Shown: positions 17,446-26,296 of the stretch, piece after piece
Position numbering within the stretch: the first letter of the stretch is position 1
Layout: each line of letters opens with the position of its first letter
Assembly (NCBI GenBank): GCA_036323355.1
Contig: AP028876.1
Location: 186,001-250,000 of the forward strand
DNA length: 64,000 nt
Source: Gottschalkiaceae bacterium SANA
GTDB lineage: Bacteria > Bacillota > Clostridia > Tissierellales > GPF-1
Direction of reading: 5' to 3'
The notes under the pieces: model-generated
What the model saw: only the letters and a program-made list of their open reading frames with translations
Databases searched by the model: none
Told to the model about the DNA's origin: nothing
Translations under genes and position numbers: made by a program

Positions 17446-18636
17446 ATGAAATTTAATTTTGACAAAAAAGTAGATCGTTATAACACCGCTTCGCTAAAAT
17501 GGGACAATGTAAAGAAATACTATCCAAATGCGAAGGAAGATCCATATATTATGTGGGTAGCGGACATGGATTTTAAATGTGCGCCATGTATTCTGGATGC
17601 CTTGCATAAACGAGTCGATCATGGTGTTTTTGGATATTCAGCTGAAGGAGAAAAAGAGTATGCTCGAGTTATCCATGATTGGATGATGAGAAGACACAAT
17701 TGGGATGTGGATAAAGATGCAATCTTCTTTTCACCGGGTATTCTTGCGGCGTTGGGTTATCTCATTCAGTTGTTAACGAAACCGGGTGAGGGCATTATTA
17801 TCCAACAACCTGTTTATTATCCATTCTCTTATTTGCCAAAGGGAAATGAACGTAAAGTGGTAGATAATTCTTTGGTTTGCAAGGATGGGAAATATGAGAT
17901 GGATTATGAAGATCTCGAAGAGAAGTTGAAGGATGACAACAATAAAATGTTGATTCTTTGTAATCCACATAATCCGGTTGGACGTGCTTGGACCAAGGAA
18001 GAATTAGGCAAGTTTGTTGCCTTGTGCAAGAAGTACAACAAGATTATTATTTCAGATGAGATTCATTTTGATTTGACAAGAACGGGAGTAACACATACGG
18101 TATTGGAAACGGTGGATCCGTCTTATAAAAACAACATAATTACATGTACGGCACCAAGCAAGTCGTTCAATCTTGCGGGATTGCAGAATTCCAATATCAT
18201 TATCAATGATCCGAAATTGCAAGAGGAGTGGCGATTCTTTACTCGATACATTGCCCATCTAGATGGTCCTAACACCTTTGGTGCGATTGCTAATCTAGCT
18301 GCATACGAAGAGGGTGAGGAATGGTTGGATGAAGCCAGAAAATATATCGATGGGAATATTTCATTGATGCAAGAATACATTACTAAGAACTTGCCAAAAC
18401 TAAAAATGATTGACTGCCAAGCAACCTATTTGACTTGGGTGGACTTCAGTGGTTACGGTTTACCGGATCAAGAAGTGGATCGAATTCTTATTGAAGAAGC
18501 CGGTGTCTTGCTTGATAACGGATTAGCCTTCGGCCAACCGGGACAAGGCTATCAACGATTCAATGTTTCTTGCCCGCGATCAACGGTTGAAGGATCACTT
18601 CAAGCGATTAAATCAGCATTTGCAAAGTACGAATAG
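17446..18636 (+). CDS. MalY/PatB-family PLP aminotransferase or C-S lyase
   Basis: 396 residues, typical family length. PLP lysine K239 in SKSFNLAG, phosphate-loop partner D204 in SDEIHFDL, CNPHNPVGR at 172-180, and the N-terminal VADMDF motif that marks the MalY/PatB branch. The family includes cystathionine beta-lyases (releasing pyruvate, ammonia and a thiol) and aminotransferases. Third gene of the sigma-54 unit, so it presumably acts on the imported amino acid. A second copy at 53006 shares the fold but has a different regulator. A terminator follows. Confidence 0.9.
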   Translation: MKFNFDKKVDRYNTASLKWDNVKKYYPNAKEDPYIMWVADMDFKCAPCILDALHKRVDHGVFGYSAEGEKEYARVIHDWMMRRHNWDVDKDAIFFSPGILAALGYLIQLLTKPGEGIIIQQPVYYPFSYLPKGNERKVVDNSLVCKDGKYEMDYEDLEEKLKDDNNKMLILCNPHNPVGRAWTKEELGKFVALCKKYNKIIISDEIHFDLTRTGVTHTVLETVDPSYKNNIITCTAPSKSFNLAGLQNSNIIINDPKLQEEWRFFTRYIAHLDGPNTFGAIANLAAYEEGEEWLDEARKYIDGNISLMQEYITKNLPKLKMIDCQATYLTWVDFSGYGLPDQEVDRILIEEAGVLLDNGLAFGQPGQGYQRFNVSCPRSTVEGSLQAIKSAFAKYE

Positions 18637-18648
18637 AGTACAATGAAT

Positions 18649-18693
18649 AAAAATAGTCGACTTTCTCTTGATTGAGGAAGTCGACTATTTTTA
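18649..18693 (+). terminator. Rho-independent terminator of the sigma-54 unit
   Basis: Fifteen-base arms AAAAATAGTCGACTT (18649-18663) and its complement (18678-18692). It may also serve the minus-strand gene that ends at 18709. Confidence 0.85.
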
Positions 18694-18708
18694 TGGAATG
18701 TAGTAGCT

Positions 18709-19044
18709 TCAGTTTGAGCTTTTGCCATGAAAAAAGGTGTTCCAATTGTCCTTGCTTTTGTAAAGAGCCAGCAGGATATAGATACAAGCGGTGAAGAAGC
18801 CCAGAATCATCATCAACAAGGTCCAGCCGATGGCGAATGATTTATTTTTTTCTCGGTGAAAGATCCACATCGAAAATAAGGTAAATCCGACATAAAGATC
18901 AATTAAAGACATGACTCCCCATGGGTTTTGGAAAAGCTCTTGTCCGTCTTTGATGAAATCACCATTTATAAATCCGTTGGCCAGGCCATAGGTCATTGCG
19001 AGCAAGCCAATCCAAGTGATGGTTTTTGCCACTTTCATATTCAT
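18709..19044 (-). CDS. Small four-helix membrane protein (DUF1475-like)
   Basis: 111 residues, AAGGAGGAATACAG before the ATG. Three to four membrane helices. The segment NPWGVMSLIDLYVGFTLFS followed by W-x-x-x-R-E resembles the DUF1475 group of small membrane proteins; I recall this family only by pattern. Function unknown. Stands alone between terminator-bounded units. Confidence 0.75.
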   Translation of the reverse strand: MNMKVAKTITWIGLLAMTYGLANGFINGDFIKDGQELFQNPWGVMSLIDLYVGFTLFSMWIFHREKNKSFAIGWTLLMMILGFFTACIYILLALYKSKDNWNTFFHGKSSN

Positions 19045-19241
19045 CTGTATTCCTCCTTATTCAATCATATTAGTAAGGATACCCAAATATTCTCGGATTG
19101 GGGTTTGAAAATAAGAAGCAGGTGGTGAATTAGGCATTTCATTTATGCAGAAGACGGAGAAAGTCAAGACGTTGGACTAGGGGAGGCTGCTCAATGATTG
19201 TGAAAGTCGGGTGTGGGTACGTGTTATTTGGAGGTGTCAAT

Positions 19242-19892
19242 ATGAGTAAACCAAAAATAACGGCATTTGAAAATGGCCCGTTCTTGATTCAAAACATTGA
19301 AAAACTTGTAAATTCGAAGGACGAAGAATTGGAATGTACCTCAGAGACCTATCTATGCAGATGTGGTGGCTCTGCAGACAAACCCTATTGCGATAAAAGC
19401 CACGAGACCAATGGTTTTAATAGTCAAAATGAAGAAAAAGACCTACATAATGAAACCATTGAATATAAGGGAAAAGAGATTACAATTTTCGACAACCGAA
19501 ATATTTGTTCGCATCGCGGGTATTGCAGTAAGGAACTCTCAACCGTTTTTACAGATGGAGTACCCTGGATCAATCCGGATGGCGCTTCGGTCGAAGAAAT
19601 CATTGCTATTTGTGATAAATGTCCGTCGGGTGCTTTGTCCTACGCACTTCATGAAAGTGAGCGGAATCAGGGTGCGGAAGATGAGATTCCTACGGTGCGA
19701 TTGGCAGAGCGTCATTTCGGTTATCATGGACCTTATGACGTATCGGGGAAGATTGAGCTGGATAGCCCGGGTAGCCGATCGCCAGAATCACCAGTAAAAA
19801 TGACATTGTGCAGATGCGGTCACTCAAAGAATAAACCGTTTTGCGATGGCCAACATTATAATCATCAATTTGAAGACGAGAAGAACGAATAA
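19242..19892 (+). CDS. CDGSH - 4Fe-4S (Fer4_19) - CDGSH iron-sulfur protein
   Basis: 216 residues from the ATG at 19242, chosen because GGAGG stands nine bases before it. Two CDGSH 2Fe-2S sites flank the protein: CRCGGSADKPYCDKSH (C39, C41, C50, H54) and, near residue 190, CRCGHSKNKPFCDGQH. Between them (about 75-145) lies a divergent single-cluster ferredoxin domain with cysteines in NICSHRGYCSKEL and CDKCPSGAL. Such mixed proteins are known in bacteria, but their partners and roles are not established. Storage or transfer of electrons or Fe-S clusters is inferred. It sits 216 bases before the ferredoxin-dependent oxidoreductase operon but has its own transcription unit. Confidence 0.88.
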   Translation: MSKPKITAFENGPFLIQNIEKLVNSKDEELECTSETYLCRCGGSADKPYCDKSHETNGFNSQNEEKDLHNETIEYKGKEITIFDNRNICSHRGYCSKELSTVFTDGVPWINPDGASVEEIIAICDKCPSGALSYALHESERNQGAEDEIPTVRLAERHFGYHGPYDVSGKIELDSPGSRSPESPVKMTLCRCGHSKNKPFCDGQHYNHQFEDEKNE

Positions 19893-19925
19893 AAGACATG
19901 AATGATTTAGGTTCAATATATGGAG

Positions 19926-19965
19926 GCATGGTATTCTCGAGAGAGGCTATCATGCTTTTTGCTGT
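19926..19965 (+). terminator. Weak terminator hairpin
   Basis: GCATGGTA and its imperfect complement TATCATGC are followed by TTTTTGC, 34 bases behind the CDGSH gene. Confidence 0.45.
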
Positions 19966-20028
19966 TTGTTTTATAAAATGGGAAGTGTGAGTGGTAGTGT
20001 GATCAGAATGATGATTGAAAACGCTTGC

Positions 20029-20057
20029 TTGACGGAAAACTAGCCAATTGGTATACT
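20029..20057 (+). promoter_or_regulatory. Sigma-A promoter of the oxidoreductase operon
   Basis: TTGACG (20029-20034), a 17-bp spacer, and TATACT (20052-20057); transcription should start near 20064, inside the palindrome below. Confidence 0.75.
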
Positions 20058-20088
20058 GGTATAGCGTTGATATATCAACGCTATACCA
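20057..20088. promoter_or_regulatory. Perfect 32-bp palindromic operator
   Basis: Sixteen-base arms beginning TGGTATAGCGTTGATA match their complement at every position. The element overlaps the last base of the -10 box and the expected transcription start, 21 bases before the first ATG of the operon. A repressor site is the obvious reading, with the GntR regulator encoded as the last gene of the operon the best candidate. As RNA it would also fold into a 5'-end hairpin that could stabilise the transcript. Confidence 0.75.
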
Positions 20089-20108
20089 AAAAACAATGGA
20101 GGTGCAAC

Positions 20109-20654
20109 ATGATTCAAGTCAGATGGCATGGACGCGGCGGCCAGGGAAGTTTTACGATCGCACGTTTACTAGGGGCTGCAGCGGTTCTTTGCGAGGGCAA
20201 AAACGCCTTGGCGTTTCCAACCTTTGGTCCAGAGCGAAGAGGGGCTCCGGTTCTTGGATTTACCAAAATATCCGATAATAAAATCCATGACCGAAGTGAG
20301 GTTCAAAATTGTGATTACGTAGTTGTTCTGGATGAAACGCTAATTGATGGGAATACGGCAAAAGGCCTGACTTCTGATGGTTGTATCTTGATCAATACAA
20401 AAAAAGTTCAGCAGTACCAAGAGATGTTTGACTGCAAAGTGATTGGGTTGGATGCAACAGATATTGCCCTTCGCCATATCGGCAGACCCATTACCAATAC
20501 AGCCATGCTGGGGGCCTTGATTGCAGAGTCTAGTATGTTGAAAATTGAATCGGTGAAAGTAACGATTGCATCAGAGATGCGTGAGAACTTGGTGGAGAAA
20601 AATCAAAATGCATTAATGGAAGCCTATGAAATGATCAAGGGGGAAGAGGCATGA
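20109..20654 (+). CDS. 2-oxoacid:ferredoxin oxidoreductase, gamma subunit
   Basis: 181 residues from the ATG at 20109, supported by GGAGG before it; an earlier in-frame ATG at 20025 lies upstream of the promoter. RWHGRGGQGSFTIARLL at the N-terminus and FPTFGPERRGAPV are the gamma-subunit hallmarks of pyruvate/ketoisovalerate:ferredoxin oxidoreductases. The enzyme oxidatively decarboxylates a 2-oxoacid with CoA to acyl-CoA, reducing ferredoxin. Gene order gamma-delta-alpha-beta is that of the four-subunit type. The exact 2-oxoacid cannot be read from the sequence. Confidence 0.92.
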   Translation: MIQVRWHGRGGQGSFTIARLLGAAAVLCEGKNALAFPTFGPERRGAPVLGFTKISDNKIHDRSEVQNCDYVVVLDETLIDGNTAKGLTSDGCILINTKKVQQYQEMFDCKVIGLDATDIALRHIGRPITNTAMLGALIAESSMLKIESVKVTIASEMRENLVEKNQNALMEAYEMIKGEEA

Positions 20655-20962
20655 GACCAAAGGTAAAGTCTTATAAACAACCAAGTAAGCTATCGGAATA
20701 TCCGAGCACACCTGCCTTTGAATCGGGTCACTTGGTATCAAAAAATGCGGGTTGGAGAACCTTCAAACCAGTTGTAGACGCAGAAAAGTGTGTTGGATGT
20801 TTACGCTGTTATCTGGTGTGTCCAGATGGTGTGGTCGCGCGAACAAAAGACAATAAAGTTGAAATTGAGTATGATTTTTGCAAGGGCTGCGGTATTTGTG
20901 CCCATGAGTGCAAGGTAGAAGCGATCACCATGGTGAAGGAGGCTGATGAAGATGAAATCTAA
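20651..20962 (+). CDS. 2-oxoacid:ferredoxin oxidoreductase, delta (ferredoxin) subunit
   Basis: 103 residues, overlapping the gamma stop by ATGA. Two 4Fe-4S clusters: C47/C50/C53/C57 (CVGCLRCYLVC) and C77/C80/C83/C87 (CKGCGICAHEC). It carries electrons from the TPP site to external ferredoxin. Confidence 0.95.
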   Translation: MRPKVKSYKQPSKLSEYPSTPAFESGHLVSKNAGWRTFKPVVDAEKCVGCLRCYLVCPDGVVARTKDNKVEIEYDFCKGCGICAHECKVEAITMVKEADEDEI

Positions 20963-22136
20963 TCGAAAGTTCGTTTCGGGAGACGAGGCGGTTGCATTAG
21001 GCGTTCGTTTGGCAAGACCCCATATTATTTCAGCTTATCCAATTACACCACAGACCATTGTTGTTGAGCGATTAGCGGATTTTGTGGAAGATGGTAGCTT
21101 GAAAGCAGAATATATGCATGTTGAATCGGAACATTCAGCCATGGCAGCTGCAATGGGAGTCAGTTCAGTTGGTGCTCGTGCATTTACTGCTACTTCATCT
21201 CAGGGTCTTTTGCATATGGCTGAGTGTGTGCATTATGCCAGCGGTGCAAGGTTTCCCATTGTCATGATGAATGCCAATCGATCGATTGCTGTACCCTGGA
21301 GTATTTATGGGGATCAGCGAGATTCCTTGAGCATGCTGGATTCTGGATGGATTCAAGTCTATGTGGAAGATGCCCAGGAAGCCTTGGATATGATGATTCA
21401 AGCCTATAAGGTGGCGGAAAATCCAGAGGTAATGACACCCTTTATGGTAAACCTGGATGGATTCGTTTTGACCCATACCTATGAACCCATTGAATTGCCT
21501 GAGCAAGAAATGGTAGATCAGTTCTTACCTATGTATCAAACAGGCAACAAGATGTCCATGGATGAGCCGAAAAGCTTGTGCTTTAGCACCTCGCCCGCAG
21601 ACAATCAAGAATTTAAGGTGATGCAACATATGGCTATGGAAGGCTCAGTGGATGTGATCCGTCAAGTGGATGCTGAATATGGCAAAGTTTTTGGACGCTC
21701 CTATCATGGGTTGACAGAAAGTTATCGGTGTGATGATGCAGATGCCGTATTGATGACCCTTGGTTCTGTGACCGGAACTGTAAGATGCGTTGTCGACGAA
21801 CTGCGAGAAAAAGGTTTTAAGGTTGGCGTATTCAAGATTCGTTTTATGCGTCCCTTCCCCAAAGACGAAGTGATGGCCTTGGGCAAGGCGGTATCCAAGC
21901 TAGGTGTACTTGAAAAGAATATCTCTTTCGGAAACGAAGGTACTGTATTTACCAATGTGAATTCCGCGCTTATGGCCTTGGATACCAAGGTGCAATCGAA
22001 GAATTATGTTGGTGGACTCGGTGGTCGAGATATTACAAAAGACCATATCCGAGCGATCTTTATGGATCTATTGAATCATGATCGATTTGAAGAACGAGTA
22101 GAATTTATCGGAATGGGGTGTGAGATCAATGAATAA
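20952..22136 (+). CDS. 2-oxoacid:ferredoxin oxidoreductase, alpha subunit
   Basis: 394 residues from the ATG at 20952, nine bases behind AAGGAGG; an ATG six bases earlier is too close to it. The segment AYPITPQTIVVERLADF and ESEHSAMAAAMGVS belong to the pyrimidine-binding/transketolase-like half of the TPP enzyme. Overlaps the delta gene by 11 bases and the beta gene by 8, so the subunits are translationally coupled. Confidence 0.93.
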   Translation: MKSNRKFVSGDEAVALGVRLARPHIISAYPITPQTIVVERLADFVEDGSLKAEYMHVESEHSAMAAAMGVSSVGARAFTATSSQGLLHMAECVHYASGARFPIVMMNANRSIAVPWSIYGDQRDSLSMLDSGWIQVYVEDAQEALDMMIQAYKVAENPEVMTPFMVNLDGFVLTHTYEPIELPEQEMVDQFLPMYQTGNKMSMDEPKSLCFSTSPADNQEFKVMQHMAMEGSVDVIRQVDAEYGKVFGRSYHGLTESYRCDDADAVLMTLGSVTGTVRCVVDELREKGFKVGVFKIRFMRPFPKDEVMALGKAVSKLGVLEKNISFGNEGTVFTNVNSALMALDTKVQSKNYVGGLGGRDITKDHIRAIFMDLLNHDRFEERVEFIGMGCEINE

Positions 22137-23025
22137 TTTTAACATACGTCCAAAAGACTTAACTGATCAGGAATACTTTTATGGTCACAAGGCATGTGCA
22201 GGGTGCGGTGCGACAATTGCCGTCCGTTTGGCCTTAAAAGTGTTGGGAGAACGAACCTATTCGGTTCTTCCGGCCAACTGCATGTCGGCGGTTAGTTTTA
22301 TTTATCCGCAAATGGCATTTACGACGAATGCCATTATCTCGCCTTTTGCATCTACGGGTGCCATGTTATCGGGTGTTGCTGCCGGAGCGAGAGCCTTGGG
22401 AATTAAAGATTTTCAGACCGTTGGATTTGCCGGAGACGGCGGTACAGCTGATATTGGCTTCCAGGCATTGTCTGGCGCCATTGACCGGGGTGATGATATC
22501 ATCTATATCTGCTATGATAATGAAGCTTATATGAATACAGGAATTCAAAAGAGTGGTTTGACTCCCTATGGAACAAAAACAACGACTTCTCCAGCGGGTG
22601 AGAATCTGCCGGGTGCGGTGACACAGAAGAAAAATATGTTTGAAATTGTCGCTGCCCATGGAATTGCTTATGCTGCAACAGCAAGTATTGGTTATCCCAA
22701 TGACTTCTTGAGAAAACTCAATAAAGCAAAAGAGGTCAGGGGTCCGGTTTTTCTTCACATTCTGGCAAGCTGCCCAACTGGATGGGGATCTAAGACAGAA
22801 CTGACGGTTGAATTGGCAAAAGAAGCAGTGGATTCAGGTCTCTGGTATTTAGCCGAGTATGAAAATGATGAATTCACCTTAAATAAGAATCCGAAAGAAT
22901 TTATTCCTGTGGAGGAATATCTTTTTAAGCAAGGGAGATTTAAACACTTGAAAGAAAAAGATATCAATGTAATAATTGAACAAAGAGATAAAAAATGGGA
23001 AAAAATACGTAAATCATGGCTGTAA
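22129..23025 (+). CDS. 2-oxoacid:ferredoxin oxidoreductase, beta (TPP-binding) subunit
   Basis: 298 residues from the ATG at 22129; a GTG at 22120 is also in frame. ACAGCGA near residue 20 contributes cluster or TPP contacts. The TPP motif is GDGGTADIGFQ followed by YDNEAYMNTGIQKSG. Pyruvate, branched-chain or aromatic 2-oxoacid specificity is open. Coupling to a GntR regulator and placement among amino acid genes favour an amino-acid-derived 2-oxoacid. Confidence 0.92.
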   Translation: MNNFNIRPKDLTDQEYFYGHKACAGCGATIAVRLALKVLGERTYSVLPANCMSAVSFIYPQMAFTTNAIISPFASTGAMLSGVAAGARALGIKDFQTVGFAGDGGTADIGFQALSGAIDRGDDIIYICYDNEAYMNTGIQKSGLTPYGTKTTTSPAGENLPGAVTQKKNMFEIVAAHGIAYAATASIGYPNDFLRKLNKAKEVRGPVFLHILASCPTGWGSKTELTVELAKEAVDSGLWYLAEYENDEFTLNKNPKEFIPVEEYLFKQGRFKHLKEKDINVIIEQRDKKWEKIRKSWL

Positions 23026-23037
23026 AAGGAGTCTGAA

Positions 23038-23673
23038 ATGCCTCAAGACAACATGGAAATAGTTTCGCTATTATTGGATCGGATTATTGAACTTGACTAT
23101 CAGCCAGGTGAATTGCTGAATGAAAAGAAGTTGATCGAAGAGTTTCAGGTCAGTCGGACACCGATTCGGGAAGCGCTCTTGAAATTATCCGAAAAAGGCT
23201 TTGTGAAGATGGTGCCAAGAGTGGGGACTTATGTCTCACAGGTGGATATTCGAGAGATCAAATATGCCTATGAAGTCAAAAAGAATCTAGAAGTTTTGGC
23301 TTGTGAATTGGCTGCTGAAAGAGCGTCTGAAGAGCAAGTTCAAGAGCTTCTTGCGATTGTTGACCGCATAGAAAAATATCGTCCACGATTGGATTATAAA
23401 AAATATATCCATGATGATTACTTGTTCCGAAAGATCATTCGCGAGGCATCGCAGAATCCATATCTTCAAAACTATTTGGAAGAATTAAACAGCAAGACGA
23501 TCCGGTTTGTTAATTATGTGGAATATAAAATGGAAAATCCGGAATGGTATAACGAATCCTTGCGAATTATGGCGCAAGCCATAGAAATCCGCAATTCTGA
23601 ACTCGCGGGTAGGGAAATGAAGAATCATGCGGAAATTTTTTTAAATGAACTTTCCAAGCGATTTTTTGTCTAA
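23038..23673 (+). CDS. GntR-family regulator (FCD-type) of the oxidoreductase operon
   Basis: 211 residues, 12 bases behind the beta subunit gene and therefore the fifth gene of the operon. Winged helix at about 8-70 (EKKLIEEFQVSRTPIREALLKL) and an all-helical FCD ligand domain (about 75-205) with candidate metal histidines in YIHDDYLF and NHAEIF. The family binds carboxylates and releases DNA on binding. The perfect palindrome at 20057-20088 would make it autoregulatory. A terminator follows. Confidence 0.9.
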   Translation: MPQDNMEIVSLLLDRIIELDYQPGELLNEKKLIEEFQVSRTPIREALLKLSEKGFVKMVPRVGTYVSQVDIREIKYAYEVKKNLEVLACELAAERASEEQVQELLAIVDRIEKYRPRLDYKKYIHDDYLFRKIIREASQNPYLQNYLEELNSKTIRFVNYVEYKMENPEWYNESLRIMAQAIEIRNSELAGREMKNHAEIFLNELSKRFFV

Positions 23674-23700
23674 GAAACAGCATGGAACAGAGATCAGTTA

Positions 23701-23752
23701 CGCCCTTTGCATGAGAGTTAAGACTTTCATAGCAAAGGGCGTTTTCTTTTTG
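23701..23752 (+). terminator. Terminator between convergent units
   Basis: CGCCCTTTGC (23701-23710) pairs with GCAAAGGGCG (23732-23741), then TTTTCTTTTT. Confidence 0.85.
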
Positions 23753-23754
23753 AA

Positions 23755-25623
23755 TCAATTGTCTTTTTGCGTTTGGGGATTTTTTCGAGACCATGCTTTA
23801 TCCAGACATACCTTGTCCGAACTCATATCAAGTGCCATGAGTTCTTCGAGGTCAATGGTTTGTTGTTGGTAATGAGAGATATAATTTTCCTCGTCAGCGC
23901 GATGTTTCTTGTATAAGATGGGCATCATATCAAGGTCGTTTTTTCGAAAAATTCGCATCATTCGATAGGCATCATAGGGGTCAAATCCAAGAATTTGCAA
24001 GGCGTCTTGACCAAGAGTCAGGGCGCTTCCAAATGTTTCTCTTCTGACATGATCCATACCCAAATCCATTAATTCATATGCTGTGGAGCGATCATAAGCA
24101 TTGACGATGACTTCAAGATGTGGATAATGCTTTTTTACCAACTCGATTAGTTTCCTTGAGCTGTCAAGATTAGAGATGGTAATGATTAAAAGCTTGGCTT
24201 CCGCAGCCCCGGCAGAGGCAAGGAGATCGAGGCGAGTGACGTCACCATAATACACCTCGAATCCAAATTTTCTTAATACCTCCACATTGGAGGCATCATG
24301 GTCGATAATTATCGGTTTGATTCCTGCAGATAGCAAAAAGCGTCCCAGGTCTGTTCCCAATCGACTGAAACCTGCTAGTATCACTTTTTGTCCATGATTT
24401 TCAATCGAATCGGAATCACGTTGATCTTCCTCTTCTTTTTGCTTATTTTTTTCAAGTTTTTCATAAGCTTGAAAAAGCAGTGGAGTAAGAAACATCGAAA
24501 TTGCAACTGCGGAGATTAGGGTTTCAACAAGAGATTGGGGTAAAACACCGTTCGTTTTGGCGAATTGGAAAAGAACAAATGCGAATTCTCCCCCTTGGGC
24601 AAGGGACACCGTCAGAAGTGACCGTTCTTTTTTTTCCATTTTGAAGATGAGGCCAGTGATAAGGAGGGCCAGTCCTTTCAAACCGATCAAACCCATGGTA
24701 AGACCGACAATCAACATAAACTGTTTGCCAATTAATATAAAATTGAGACTGGCGCCGATGGAGATGAAGAAAATTCCAAGCAAGAGTCCCTTGAAGGGTT
24801 CGATGTCGCTTTCCAGTTCATGTCGATATTCACTATCTGCAAGCACGACTCCGGCTAAAAAAGCACCGAGTGCGGGCGAAAGTCCAACAGCAGTCATCAA
24901 TAAGTAGATGCCTACGATTAGAGCCAGCGCTGCAGCAATAAAGATCTCTCTAACTCGCGTTGCTGCTATTGCTCTGAATATGGGTCGACTTGCGAATTTT
25001 CCAAGGAAGAAAACGGAAAAGATAGCCAACAATGTTGCAATCAGTTGAAGATATGTCGGTAATGAACTGATATTAAAAAGAGTTGATTCAAGGTGTCCGT
25101 CACTATGAATGGCCGCGGTTGTTAGTAGAGGTAAAAAGGCAAGCATGGGGATCACGGCTAAATCTTGAAACAAAAGGATGGAAAAGATTGATTTTCCAGG
25201 TCCAGTATTCATCAGACTTTTTTCTTGTAACGTTTGCAAGACGATAGCTGTAGAAGAGAGGGACAAAATAAGCCCAACAGCAAGTGCTTGTTGCCATGGC
25301 AAAAAAAGAAATGCGAGGCTGCAGATGAAAATACTGGTTAAAGCAACTTGGAGACCACCCATTCCCAAGATAGGGATTCGCATCTCCCAAAGAAGGGAGG
25401 GTTTGAGTTCAAGTCCGACCAAAAAAAGCATCATTACGACACCAAACTCGGTAAAATGCATAACGGTTTCAACATCGCTGATGAGCGAAAGACCAAATGG
25501 TCCAATTACGATTCCTGCAATGAGATAACCGAGGACAGAGCCAAGGCCAAATTTTTTGGCTATGGGAACGGCAACTGCAGCTGAAACCAAAAAAACAAAT
25601 AGTTGAACAAGAATAATTTCCAA
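23755..25623 (-). CDS. KefC-like CPA2 cation:proton antiporter / K+ efflux protein
   Basis: 622 residues from a TTG start at 25623, chosen because TGGAGG lies nine bases before it and no ATG fits. Residues 1-385 form about 12-13 membrane helices of the CPA2 family ([31 protein letters not shown]). A Rossmann RCK/TrkA_N domain follows at about 410-530 ([17 protein letters not shown], the central glycine of the usual GxGxxG being Ser). Residues 531-622 form a tail. Kef proteins let K+ out in exchange for protons when electrophiles threaten the cell. The adjacent quinone-reductase gene is the usual ancillary subunit, so this is a genuine Kef-type pair although glutathione may not be the ligand here. 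Confidence 0.88.
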   Translation of the reverse strand: MEIILVQLFVFLVSAAVAVPIAKKFGLGSVLGYLIAGIVIGPFGLSLISDVETVMHFTEFGVVMMLFLVGLELKPSLLWEMRIPILGMGGLQVALTSIFICSLAFLFLPWQQALAVGLILSLSSTAIVLQTLQEKSLMNTGPGKSIFSILLFQDLAVIPMLAFLPLLTTAAIHSDGHLESTLFNISSLPTYLQLIATLLAIFSVFFLGKFASRPIFRAIAATRVREIFIAAALALIVGIYLLMTAVGLSPALGAFLAGVVLADSEYRHELESDIEPFKGLLLGIFFISIGASLNFILIGKQFMLIVGLTMGLIGLKGLALLITGLIFKMEKKERSLLTVSLAQGGEFAFVLFQFAKTNGVLPQSLVETLISAVAISMFLTPLLFQAYEKLEKNKQKEEEDQRDSDSIENHGQKVILAGFSRLGTDLGRFLLSAGIKPIIIDHDASNVEVLRKFGFEVYYGDVTRLDLLASAGAAEAKLLIITISNLDSSRKLIELVKKHYPHLEVIVNAYDRSTAYELMDLGMDHVRRETFGSALTLGQDALQILGFDPYDAYRMMRIFRKNDLDMMPILYKKHRADEENYISHYQQQTIDLEELMALDMSSDKVCLDKAWSRKNPQTQKDN

Positions 25624-25625
25624 TT

Positions 25626-26234
25626 TTATTTTCCTCCAATCATTGAAGGTAGATTGTCATTCAAATACTGTGCTTCTTTGGCTTTCTCAATGTCCAAGGT
25701 GCCGTCTCGCAAGGCGATGACCATCTTGCGATAGTTTTCTGCATGAACAGAGATCTCTTCTTTAGGCAATCCACGGTGAATGCCAAATACCGTGAAGGGA
25801 GGAAGCCATTCCATGTTGCATAGGTTTGCAGTTGCACGGTAGGGTGAAGTCAATTCTCTGATTGTGAAGTGGTTGGCACCATCTTGCTGATAGGTGTTGT
25901 CACTGCCTCCGGCTGTAATGGCTTGTAAGAATAACTTTCCTTTTAACGCTTTTCCATTGACGCCATAAGCCCAATCATACTCAAGAACGAGATCAAGCCA
26001 TTCTTTCATCAGAGGGGGTGTTGAGTACCAATAAAAGGGATGCTGAAAAATAATGACATCGTGTGTTTGGCAAAGCATCTGTTCTCGTTTCACATCGATT
26101 AAAAAATCCGGGTAGTTTGCATATAAGTCGTTGACGGTAACACCTTCAAGGTTTTCAATTGCATGGCGAAGCTCTTTATTAATGGTTGAATGAGTTTTTG
26201 CTGGATGAGCAAAATTAATGAGTATTTTATTCAT
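25626..26234 (-). CDS. KefF-like NAD(P)H:quinone reductase / ancillary subunit
   Basis: 202 residues from the ATG at 26234 (AAGGAG about 12 bases upstream); an ATG ten codons earlier has no ribosome binding site. Flavodoxin-like fold: [16 protein letters not shown] for FMN phosphate and [17 protein letters not shown], the segment shared by KefF/MdaB proteins. It reduces quinones and in Enterobacteria is needed for full KefC activity. Stop and antiporter start are two bases apart, so both proteins are made from one transcript. Confidence 0.88.
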   Translation of the reverse strand: MNKILINFAHPAKTHSTINKELRHAIENLEGVTVNDLYANYPDFLIDVKREQMLCQTHDVIIFQHPFYWYSTPPLMKEWLDLVLEYDWAYGVNGKALKGKLFLQAITAGGSDNTYQQDGANHFTIRELTSPYRATANLCNMEWLPPFTVFGIHRGLPKEEISVHAENYRKMVIALRDGTLDIEKAKEAQYLNDNLPSMIGGK

Positions 26235-26265
26235 ATTCGATAAAAACTCCTTATTATTTGACATA

Positions 26266-26296
26266 ATTGATTGATAATTCTATGATATCAATCAAT
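26266..26296. promoter_or_regulatory. Inverted repeat before the Kef pair
   Basis: Arms ATTGATTGATA (26266-26276) and TATCAATCAAT (26286-26296) with a nine-base spacer, 32 bases upstream of the KefF-like start. Likely operator, possibly for a redox or electrophile sensor not encoded nearby. Confidence 0.55.
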
